Source of the DNA: Nitrospinaceae bacterium
GTDB taxonomy: Bacteria; Nitrospinota; Nitrospinia; Nitrospinales; Nitrospinaceae
Direction: 5' to 3'
Assembly (NCBI GenBank): GCA_029261535.1
Contig: JAJDBF010000010.1
Coordinates: 101,017 to 165,016, forward strand
Length of the DNA stretch: 64,000 nt
Below, piece by piece: positions 52,994 to 60,460 of the stretch. A program made the translations under genes and the position numbers. Under the pieces are notes generated by a model. The model was not told the origin of the DNA, made no database searches, and saw only the letters and a list, made by a program, of their open reading frames with translations. Position 1 is the stretch's first letter; every line of letters starts with the position of its first letter.

Positions 52994-53862
52994 GTCTCAT
53001 CGCCTGTGTAAACGGAGAATTCATCGAACTCCGCAAGGCCCAGGTGCCCATTCTTGATCGCGGATTCCTTTATGGCGATGGAATATTTGAAACCCTCCGA
53101 GCCAGACACAACCAGGTGTTCCGCCTTCGTCCTCATTTGCAACGGCTTCAATCTTCAGCAGAGGAACTGGGGATTGCCTTGCCCTGCTCCCTTACTGAAA
53201 TAGAAAAACTCATCCATCAAACCCTGGAGAAAAATAATTTAAACGAGTCTGTCATCCGGTTGCAGTTGACCCGTGGCGAAAGCGAACCGGGCCTCTTACC
53301 TGCTTCAACCGAGACACCAACTTTTGTTATTGTGGTGCGGCCCTTCACACCTGTTTCAGAAAAATTTTACTCAGATGGCGTTTACATTTGCACATTCCCC
53401 GATAGTGCCTCCGCAACCAGCCTTGGTGAGAGACGTTTAAAAACCACCAACTATCTTGTCAATATCATGCTGAAGAAAAAAGCCGAGGAGATGAAATGTT
53501 TTGAGGCTGTCGCGCTGGACAGCAAAGGGCATTTAACCGAAGGAACCGTCAGCAACATAATGCTGGTAAAAGAAAATGCAGTGACCACTCCTCCTATTGG
53601 GAAATACGTCCTTGATGGGATCACCCGCCGCGTAGTTCAAGAAATTTGTAAAAGAGAAAAAATAGACTTCCGGGAGCATGATCTCTCGATGCAGGCGGCT
53701 AGGGATGCAGACGAACTATTTCTGACCAATACAGGAATCGGAGTTCTGCCGGTCTCACAATTAAACGGAAAGCCCGTTGGCAGTGGCAAACCAGGGGGTG
53801 TCACAGGTCAGTTATCTCGATTGTTCCTCAAATTATTTGATACCGAATTGGGATCATGCTAA
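52990..53862 (+). CDS. pabC: Aminodeoxychorismate lyase / class IV aminotransferase
   Basis: 290 aa PLP enzyme of fold type IV. RGFLYGDGIFETLRARHNQVFRL at the start, the PLP lysine in LKTTNYLVN, ALDSKGHLTEGTVSNIMLVK, then DGITRRVVQEIC. Converts aminodeoxychorismate to p-aminobenzoate and pyruvate for folate synthesis. The stop-start overlap with pabB supports this over branched-chain or D-amino-acid aminotransferase, which share the fold. Length fits (about 270-290). Confidence 0.87.
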   Translation: MSLIACVNGEFIELRKAQVPILDRGFLYGDGIFETLRARHNQVFRLRPHLQRLQSSAEELGIALPCSLTEIEKLIHQTLEKNNLNESVIRLQLTRGESEPGLLPASTETPTFVIVVRPFTPVSEKFYSDGVYICTFPDSASATSLGERRLKTTNYLVNIMLKKKAEEMKCFEAVALDSKGHLTEGTVSNIMLVKENAVTTPPIGKYVLDGITRRVVQEICKREKIDFREHDLSMQAARDADELFLTNTGIGVLPVSQLNGKPVGSGKPGGVTGQLSRLFLKLFDTELGSC

Positions 53863-53894
53863 CCTTCGGCCTTTGAAAAAGGGTATGAAAACTT

Positions 53895-54320
53895 ATGAAA
53901 CCTGACGAACGTTTTAAAGACAACTCCACTGGCCTGATCAGTGATGAGTTAACTAAAAAATTCTGGTTGCCCAAAGATTCCCGGGGTGACTTAGGGAAAT
54001 GGGCCAACTGGGAGGAAGCCCGAGGCTACATGACCACCATGTGTCATGTTTACGCTGGCGGTTTTTCGGACTGGCGGTTGCCGACAAAAGAAGAGGCCTT
54101 GTCGTTATTTGTGCCGGAATTTACCTGCCTCGATCATGAAGGTGAAGTCCTGCACATTGCGCCGGTGTTTGTTGCCAAGGGAGGGCAATACCTTTGGACC
54201 AGCGAAGTCAATGAGGAGGGGCAGGCCTTACGCGTAGACCTTCGTCAAGGCAAGGCTGAGTTTGTAGACAAGCAGACCCGCGACTTTCATGTCGGGCGCG
54301 GCATTCGCGACATCACCTGA
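53895..54320 (+). CDS. Second DUF1566-domain protein
   Basis: 141 aa, one DUF1566 domain, paralogous to the gene at 4685-5113: FSDWRLPTKEEALSL corresponds to the YEDWRLPTYDEM block, HIAPVF to HINPVF, and the C-terminal strand QALRVDLRQGKAEF to the WVLNLRTGNF strand. No signal peptide. The N-terminus lacks the canonical NGDGTVTD block (it has STGLISDELTKKFW). Function unknown. It follows pabC by 32 bases and may be read with it. It ends stop-to-stop (TGATCA, 54318-54323) with the convergent next gene. Confidence 0.8.
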   Translation: MKPDERFKDNSTGLISDELTKKFWLPKDSRGDLGKWANWEEARGYMTTMCHVYAGGFSDWRLPTKEEALSLFVPEFTCLDHEGEVLHIAPVFVAKGGQYLWTSEVNEEGQALRVDLRQGKAEFVDKQTRDFHVGRGIRDIT

Positions 54321-54710
54321 TCACGTTTCAACGAGACTCGCCATTTCCCAGAAAATTTTGGGAGCCATTGTTTCCACCTCCCGGTAAGCCTCATCTTGAA
54401 ATATTTTTTCCAACACAGCAGGGTTGTCTGGAAGAACCGCAAGAATGTCCGCGTGCTTGGTGTCGTCAAATCCGCTGAACAGAGTTCCTGGAACGTCACC
54501 TTTGACCTCCTTTGAAAACCAACGGGCGATGCGGATTCCTTTAGGCTTGTCATGAATATCCACACAAAGCCCCTTCGCTGAACCCCAGGCCTCGGCAAGG
54601 TCCCCCTGCTCCAGTTCCGGGATAATGATGCAACCACCAAACCGGACAGCCAGAACAGGCTTCACTTTTCCGCGTAGCCAGACTTTTCCCCTATCTTCAA
54701 TTTCGCTCAT
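54321..54710 (-). CDS. Small soluble protein, unknown
   Basis: 129 aa, no signal or membrane segment. Contains GKVKPVLAVRFGGCIIIPELEQ and KGIRIARWFSKEVKG. It looks like an alpha/beta globular protein but matches no family I know. GGAG lies 6 bases before the ATG at 54710, supporting expression. Its stop codon touches that of the DUF1566 gene, so the two are read convergently. Confidence 0.6.
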   Translation of the reverse strand: MSEIEDRGKVWLRGKVKPVLAVRFGGCIIIPELEQGDLAEAWGSAKGLCVDIHDKPKGIRIARWFSKEVKGDVPGTLFSGFDDTKHADILAVLPDNPAVLEKIFQDEAYREVETMAPKIFWEMASLVET

Positions 54711-54755
54711 TCGATCTCCCTCTTTGACTTGATCCCGGATTTATAACATAATTTT

Positions 54756-54769
54756 CATCCGACCGGATG
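54756..54769. promoter_or_regulatory. Short palindrome between divergent genes
   Basis: CATCCG (54756-54761) and CGGATG (54764-54769) are perfect arms with a 2-base centre, between the 129-aa gene and bioF. It could be an operator for the biotin cluster, but it does not match BirA or BioR sites known to me. Confidence 0.3.
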
Positions 54770-54809
54770 ACCGGCGATCTTATTCACTTTCCTTACAATT
54801 AAAAAATTT

Positions 54810-55952
54810 TTGAAAAATAATCTGACAATTCGACTGCAGAAAACACTGGACCAGAGAAAGCAGAATGATCTGTTTCGGAGCATAAATCCGTCACAGGGAA
54901 TTCGGCTGAACCTTTCCAGCAACGACTACCTCAACCTGCGGACACATCCGGAGGTAATCCGTGCCTCGCAGATCGCCGCAGAAATTTACGGAACAGGAAG
55001 CGGTGCCTCCCCTCTCCTCACTGGTTTCGGGCCACTCCACCAGCAACTACTGAAAAGCCTGCAACGTTGGATCGGAAAAAATAGCGGGCTTCTGTTTAAC
55101 TCCGGCTTCATGGCGAACCAAGCCTTGATCCACCACCTGCCGGGGCCAAAGGACCTGATCCTGACGGACCGCCTGATCCATCACTCTCTGGCGCAGGCTC
55201 TGGGACATAAAGACAGATTGTTCCATCGATTTCAACACAACGATCTCGATCATCTTGAGTCACTTCTTGAAAAAAATAAAAAAGATTTCGATACCGTCTT
55301 TGTCATAACAGAGAGTCTTTACAGCATGGAGGGAGATTCGCCTGACCTTGTCCGACTTGCCGAATTAAAAAAACGCTACGGATTTTTCTGGATACTGGAT
55401 GAAGCCCATGCCCTCGGTGTCTACGGGCCTAATGGAGAAGGCCTGGCCAAAGAAACCGGCGTGTTGGAGCATGTCGATATTTTTATAGGAACCCTCGGAA
55501 AAACGCTAGCCAGCATGGGTGCTTTCATCATGACAGATTCACGCGAGGTGACCGACTACCTGACCAATTTCGCCGGCGAATTGATCTACTCCACCTTCAT
55601 TCCACCCACGGTCGCCGGGGCCGCACTGGCCGCGTTGGATCAGGTACAAGCTTCAAGACAATCCGCAGAAGACCTGCGCCTGTTGTCAAAAAACTTTCGC
55701 AATCAATTGAGTGAAACCGGGCATAAAACAATCGCAGGCGATTCGCCCATCATCCCTGTAATATTAGAGGAACCGGATCAGGTATTAAAAATCCAGGAAC
55801 AATTGCTTGAGGTGGGTATCGCCGTTGCCGCCGTACGCCCGCCCACCGTGCCTCAGGGCGCATCACGCCTTCGTTTGTCGTTGCACACCGGAGTCGATGC
55901 CACCAACCTTGATGAATTCCTCGATGTGGTCAATCAATGCGGAGTCCTCTAA
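54810..55952 (+). CDS. bioF: 8-amino-7-oxononanoate synthase
   Basis: PLP enzyme condensing pimeloyl-ACP (or -CoA) with alanine, the first ring-forming step of biotin synthesis. 380 aa: LNLSSNDYLNLRTHPEV, GTGSGASPLLTGFGPLHQQLL, ESLYSMEGDSPDL, ILDEAHALGVYGPNGEGL and the PLP lysine in GTLGKTLASMGAF. The start appears to be TTG at 54810 without a good ribosome-binding site, so it could lie elsewhere. It overlaps the esterase-like gene by 16 bp. 2-amino-3-ketobutyrate ligase is a related alternative, but the neighbours favour BioF. Confidence 0.9.
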   Translation: MKNNLTIRLQKTLDQRKQNDLFRSINPSQGIRLNLSSNDYLNLRTHPEVIRASQIAAEIYGTGSGASPLLTGFGPLHQQLLKSLQRWIGKNSGLLFNSGFMANQALIHHLPGPKDLILTDRLIHHSLAQALGHKDRLFHRFQHNDLDHLESLLEKNKKDFDTVFVITESLYSMEGDSPDLVRLAELKKRYGFFWILDEAHALGVYGPNGEGLAKETGVLEHVDIFIGTLGKTLASMGAFIMTDSREVTDYLTNFAGELIYSTFIPPTVAGAALAALDQVQASRQSAEDLRLLSKNFRNQLSETGHKTIAGDSPIIPVILEEPDQVLKIQEQLLEVGIAVAAVRPPTVPQGASRLRLSLHTGVDATNLDEFLDVVNQCGVL

Positions 55953-56578
55953 CGATAAATGGCATTTGTGGCTGGGCTATTTCTGCCGACTGGTTTCAAG
56001 CTCAAATCACTTCTGTGGTTCCAGATGCCAAGGTTCAAACATTTTATCCTCAGTATCCTGACAGCTTAGACGAAGCCAGGCAATTTATCTCCACCCACCC
56101 TGCTAATCTCTGGATCGGATATTCACTTGGCAGTCTTTGGCTCCTTCGATACGCTCACCTGATTTCCCCTGCAAGCTCACTGGCATTGTTGTCTCCAGTT
56201 TTTGGATTCACACAGGAAATGAGACGAGGTGGTAAAATTCGCACGGTTCAATTAAACTATATTATAAGGAATCTTCAGAGAAAACCCGATGACCTGCAAT
56301 CGGTGCTTGAATTCCTCAAAGAAACTGGAATCGACCCACAACATGCGGAATTTGAACTGAGTATTTCTCCGGAAGTTTTAGTAAGGGGATTGTGTTTTCT
56401 TCGCGATCACTCTTTTAACTCCGAAATCAGGAACCCATATTTTTCTGCAGTAGGAGAACAGGACCACCTCATTGACTGTAAATCCCTCAAGCGGGAGATT
56501 CCAGATTTAGTGATCGTACCGGGTACCGGGCACCACCCTCTGCCTTTACTGAAAGCTCTCGCAAAATCATTTGTTTGA
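55937..56578 (+). CDS. BioG/BioH-like pimeloyl-ACP methyl ester esterase
   Basis: 213 aa alpha/beta hydrolase. The opening GICGWAISADWFQAQI resembles the G-W-x-x-x-W/F start of BioG/BioH. The nucleophile elbow is GYSLGSLWLL with Ser63, a candidate acid is Asp176 in AVGEQDHLID, and a candidate base is His199 or His200 in PGTGHHPLP. Between bioF and bioC it is likely to cleave the methyl ester that BioC adds. The residues after the elbow form a helical lid. It is not close enough to BioH or BioG to name by eye. It starts inside bioF. Confidence 0.75.
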   Translation: MRSPLTINGICGWAISADWFQAQITSVVPDAKVQTFYPQYPDSLDEARQFISTHPANLWIGYSLGSLWLLRYAHLISPASSLALLSPVFGFTQEMRRGGKIRTVQLNYIIRNLQRKPDDLQSVLEFLKETGIDPQHAEFELSISPEVLVRGLCFLRDHSFNSEIRNPYFSAVGEQDHLIDCKSLKREIPDLVIVPGTGHHPLPLLKALAKSFV

Positions 56579-56596
56579 TAATATGAAAAACTCATT

Positions 56597-58873
56597 ATGA
56601 AAATTTTTGGAATCGATTTTACCAGCCGTCCTAAAAAATCAAAACCCCTTACAGTGGCCGTTTGCTCCTTGCAAAAAGGAGGTGTTTTACTCTTCAAAGA
56701 GATGCAACTGTTCACCTGTTTTGAAGAGTTTGAAATTTTTCTCCAGCAAAAGGGCCCCTGGATGGCTGGATTCGACTTCCCATTTGGACAGCCACAGGTG
56801 CTGATAGAGCATCTAAAACTGCCAACGGACTGGCCTCAATATGTAAAAGCAATTCAAAAATGGAAACCAGGCCAGTTTGAAAATCGCGTACAACAATTTA
56901 AGGATAAAAAGAAAAAAGGCCAGAAAGAACCTCTTCGAATTACGGATGCACTGGCGAGCGCGCAAAGTCCACTAAAGATGGTGAAAGCCCCACTTGTCAA
57001 AATGTTTCTGGAAGGAGCCTCCCGCCTGCTTGCCTCGGGAATTTCCGTTGTTCCTTGCAAAATCAGGCCAAAAGAAAATCGCTATGCAGTGGAAGCCTAC
57101 CCCGCTTTGATCGCCAGACGATTTGCAGGCCCCTACAAGACGGATAAAAAAAATGGAGACACCCAAGAGCTTGAAGCCGGTCGTGAATCTATCCTCAACA
57201 AAATATTATCTTCAGGATTTCAAGCCGAATTTCATCTGACCCTTGAAATTGACTCTGTTCAACGGCACAGTCTGATAGCAGATCCGTCGGGAGATCAGTT
57301 GGACGCATTACTTTGCGCCCTGCAAGCCGCATGGGCCTGGCGCAATGGAAAACCATTTTTTGGCATCCCCAACCCGGAGCATGCCCTAATACGATCCGAG
57401 GGGTGGATAATGGACCCCTGCCTGATACAAGGAAAAATTAATAAAAAGAAAACTCGTAACGAGTCATCTAATAAAAATGCGCCCGTTGAGGCATTATCCA
57501 GTTCTATTCAAATCAAAAAATTACTTTCTCAAATAAAAAATCTATCGGATATTGGTCGCGCCCTTTCAGGCGAGAAAGATTTAAACGCACTTCTTGAAAT
57601 GATTATTGATGAGGCCCGCAATTTCACCAAAGCCGATGGCGGAACATTATATATTATCGAAAACGACCAGCTCCATTTCAAGATAGTACAAAATGAATCG
57701 CTGGGGATACGCATGGGCGGAATTACAGGCGAGCCCATCACCTTCCCTCCTGTTGACATGAACCAGGCTAATGTCTCGGCCTATGTCGCCATGACTCAGA
57801 AACCGGTCAACATTGCCGATGTTTACGGCTATAAGCCTTTTGATTTCACAGGACCCAGAAAATTCGATGAAAAAACAGGATACCGCACCAAATCCATGCT
57901 GGTGGTCCCGATGAAAAATCACGAGAGCAAAGTCATCGGCGTTTTGCAACTCCTCAACGCCCGAAACCCTGAAAACAAAGAACGGGTAATACACTTTGCG
58001 GAGGACTACGTTGGTTTGATCGAATCGCTGGCCTCTCAGGCGGCAGTCGCCATCACCCACGTGGCTTTGCTGGAAAATGTAAAAAAAGGTTATGCCGATC
58101 TCGCCCTGGCCAGGGACAAAGCTCTTGAAAGTAGCCGCGCCAAAAGTCAGTTTCTGGCCAACATGAGTCATGAACTCAGAACCCCGATGAATGCGATTAT
58201 CGGTTACAGTGAAATGTTACTTGAGGAAACTGAAGAACTCGCTCTACCAGTCCTCAGTGATGACCTGACAAAAATTATTTCGTCCGCCCGTTTTCTACTG
58301 GAACTGATAAACGAAATACTTGATTTGTCAAAAATCGAAGCCGGAAAAATGGAAATTTATCTGGTGACGTTTGAAATTCATCCTCTGCTCCAGGAAATCA
58401 CACAGGACATTCAACCTCTTTTGGATAAAAATAAAAATACCCTGAAAACCAGCATCCCGGCTAACCTTGGCACCATGACTGCCGATATCACACGGGTACG
58501 ACAAACAGTGATCAACCTCCTGGGTAACGCTTGCAAGTTTACCGAGGGAGGCACGGTGACTCTGTCCTGCAAGCGAGAAGAACGGGGCGACACGGAATGG
58601 ATTTTATTTTCCATCACCGACACCGGAATCGGATTGAAAGAAGATCAGATAGTAAATATTTTTCAGGAATTCAAACAGGCCGACTCCTCCACCACCCGTA
58701 AATACGGAGGAACCGGCCTGGGTCTTTCCATCTGCAAGCGTTTTTGCCAGATGATGGGTGGAGATATTACAGTAACAAGCGAACATGGTAAGGGTTCGAC
58801 CTTCACCATTCACCTCCCGGAAAAAGTGATCCCATTTTCAAAACATCCGCAACGGCGGGCTTCGGATCGATAA
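56597..58873 (+). CDS. DUF429 (RNase H-fold) fused to GAF sensor histidine kinase
   Basis: 758 aa in one continuous frame. Residues 1-265 are a DUF429 domain, predicted RNase H-like: [14 protein letters not shown] (Asp6), [12 protein letters not shown] (Asp60) and [20 protein letters not shown] (Asp233/Asp237), giving plausible catalytic acids. A lysine-rich linker (270-300) leads to a GAF domain (about 325-490), then HisKA with His525 ([20 protein letters not shown]) and HATPase (N-box [29 protein letters not shown]). There is no receiver or membrane segment, so it is a cytoplasmic kinase. The GAF is close to that of the HD-GYP protein at 36.1 kb. It lies inside the biotin cluster, 18 bases after the esterase. 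I know of no such fusion. Confidence 0.88.
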   Translation: MKIFGIDFTSRPKKSKPLTVAVCSLQKGGVLLFKEMQLFTCFEEFEIFLQQKGPWMAGFDFPFGQPQVLIEHLKLPTDWPQYVKAIQKWKPGQFENRVQQFKDKKKKGQKEPLRITDALASAQSPLKMVKAPLVKMFLEGASRLLASGISVVPCKIRPKENRYAVEAYPALIARRFAGPYKTDKKNGDTQELEAGRESILNKILSSGFQAEFHLTLEIDSVQRHSLIADPSGDQLDALLCALQAAWAWRNGKPFFGIPNPEHALIRSEGWIMDPCLIQGKINKKKTRNESSNKNAPVEALSSSIQIKKLLSQIKNLSDIGRALSGEKDLNALLEMIIDEARNFTKADGGTLYIIENDQLHFKIVQNESLGIRMGGITGEPITFPPVDMNQANVSAYVAMTQKPVNIADVYGYKPFDFTGPRKFDEKTGYRTKSMLVVPMKNHESKVIGVLQLLNARNPENKERVIHFAEDYVGLIESLASQAAVAITHVALLENVKKGYADLALARDKALESSRAKSQFLANMSHELRTPMNAIIGYSEMLLEETEELALPVLSDDLTKIISSARFLLELINEILDLSKIEAGKMEIYLVTFEIHPLLQEITQDIQPLLDKNKNTLKTSIPANLGTMTADITRVRQTVINLLGNACKFTEGGTVTLSCKREERGDTEWILFSITDTGIGLKEDQIVNIFQEFKQADSSTTRKYGGTGLGLSICKRFCQMMGGDITVTSEHGKGSTFTIHLPEKVIPFSKHPQRRASDR

Positions 58874-58910
58874 TGATAGTTTATTTCGACTATCCTTTAG
58901 GTTGAACATC

Positions 58911-59633
58911 ATGAATTACCGCGATATCTGGAATTCTAAATACAGTCAGATTCAACAGAACAATTTAACGGCACCGTCCCAGGAAGAAATCAAGCGATAC
59001 AAAAATGTCTATTCCTATTATCTGAGGAACTGGCTTCCAAAAAATAAAGAACTGCCCATTTTAGAGGTGGCGTGCGGTTCCGGCCTGTTCCTCAATATGC
59101 TCAGGGATAGCGGCCACGAAAAGTTTCATGGCGTGGACAGTAGTCCACAACAAATTGAACTGACAAAGCAACAGGGTTTTGACGTTACTCAAGTCAATGC
59201 TCTGGACTATCTCAAAGAAACCGAGCAAATGTATCACGTCATTGCAGCTCTTGATTTTATCGAACACCTTTACAAAGACGAAGCCTTGACGTTCCTTGAA
59301 TCTGCCTACCAACGACTGGAACCAGGAGGCCGCTTGATTTTACAAACGCCCAATGGGGAAAGCCCCTGGGTGGGCTCGGTATTTTACGGCGACTTCACTC
59401 ATGAGGTGTGCTACACGCCTCACCTGCTGGAAAAAGTTTTGCGTCAAGCCGGGTTTGAATCGATAAAAACCCGACCCTGTGGACCACCGCCCATTGACTT
59501 TCTTTCTTCTACACGAAAACTAATCTGGGAATCCATAACGCTGGTCTGCAAAATATTCAATACAATTGAAGGTGCCGTTTCCAGTGGAATCTACACACGG
59601 GTGTTTATGATTTCCGGGACCAAACCCCGCTGA
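58911..59633 (+). CDS. SAM-dependent methyltransferase
   Basis: 240 aa class I methyltransferase. Motif I is ILEVACGSGLFLNMLRDSG, the acidic binding position VDSS follows on strand 2, and AALDFIEHL and PGGRLILQTPNG are motifs II-III, as in UbiG/Methyltransf_23-type proteins acting on small molecules or sugars. The ATG at 58911 is preferred to TTG 58902; AGG stands about 10 bases upstream. The substrate is unknown. It lies between the kinase and bioC, only 8 bases before the latter. Confidence 0.85.
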   Translation: MNYRDIWNSKYSQIQQNNLTAPSQEEIKRYKNVYSYYLRNWLPKNKELPILEVACGSGLFLNMLRDSGHEKFHGVDSSPQQIELTKQQGFDVTQVNALDYLKETEQMYHVIAALDFIEHLYKDEALTFLESAYQRLEPGGRLILQTPNGESPWVGSVFYGDFTHEVCYTPHLLEKVLRQAGFESIKTRPCGPPPIDFLSSTRKLIWESITLVCKIFNTIEGAVSSGIYTRVFMISGTKPR

Positions 59634-59641
59634 CCCAATCA

Positions 59642-60406
59642 ATGCAAACTCCAATTCCTACTCCCGATTACGAAAAGAAACTGATCGAAAGTTTTTCCAA
59701 GCACGCGCAATCCTACGACCGACACGCCCAGTTGCAACGAGCCATGGCGGAGAGGTTGGCCTCAATGTTGCCTTCCCCCCTACCTGAGCCCATCCTGGAA
59801 ATTGGTTGCGGCACCGGTTTATTCACTCGCCACCTTTTAGGAAAAGGAGCGACTCATCTTTTATTGAATGATCTTGCGCCCGGCATGGTGGAATCCATCA
59901 AAAGTCAATTAACCCTTCCTTCCAAAGCTGAATTGATCCTTGGGAACGCAGAAGTTTTTAAATTCCCCAAGGTCCGGATGATTACTGGCAATGCAGTTTT
60001 TCAATGGTTCCAGACACCACAAGAGACCCTGAAAAAATTCACAGGGTTTCTTAAAAAAGATGGCGTTATTCTGTTCAACACCTTCGGCTCCAGGACACTT
60101 GAAGAATTTCGTAATGTGGGTTCGCTGGAAAGTCCAAATTTTCTGCTGACAGCCGGACAGTGGGAAGAGTCCATAAACTGTGCCGGGTACAAAATTACGC
60201 GAAAAGAAACGGAGGAGCGTCATGTGTTTTTCAAGAGTACCCGCGAATTATTGAAAAATCTCCAGCAAATCGGGGCGGCTCCGATTCGCTTGCTCAAACC
60301 CTCTGAACTGAAAAAACTGATCCGCGATTACGACGCTAATTTTCAAACCTCCCAGGGTGTATACACCCAATGGGAACTTCTATATTTTTCGGCCACACGG
60401 ATTTAA
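59642..60406 (+). CDS. bioC: Malonyl-ACP O-methyltransferase
   Basis: 254 aa. SFSKHAQSYDRHAQLQRAMA is the characteristic BioC opening. Motif I is ILEIGCGTGLFTRHL, then NAVFQWFQTPQETLKKF and PSELKKLIRDYDANF near the C-terminus, as in E. coli BioC. Methylates malonyl-ACP so that the fatty-acid system can build the pimeloyl chain; the esterase at 55.9 kb would unmask it for BioF. It shares its direction with bioF and the intervening genes, with short gaps throughout. Confidence 0.93.
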   Translation: MQTPIPTPDYEKKLIESFSKHAQSYDRHAQLQRAMAERLASMLPSPLPEPILEIGCGTGLFTRHLLGKGATHLLLNDLAPGMVESIKSQLTLPSKAELILGNAEVFKFPKVRMITGNAVFQWFQTPQETLKKFTGFLKKDGVILFNTFGSRTLEEFRNVGSLESPNFLLTAGQWEESINCAGYKITRKETEERHVFFKSTRELLKNLQQIGAAPIRLLKPSELKKLIRDYDANFQTSQGVYTQWELLYFSATRI

Positions 60407-60460
60407 GCCAGAGAAAGCAGTGAAGGCCTCAATAACACCCCTTATTCAATAAAGTCCAGC

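Noticed and set aside
54711..54809. BirA or BioR operator in front of bioF
   Set aside because: The two half-sites of a BirA-type site are not present at suitable spacing, and no BioR-like palindrome is seen. Only the short CATCCG palindrome is present.
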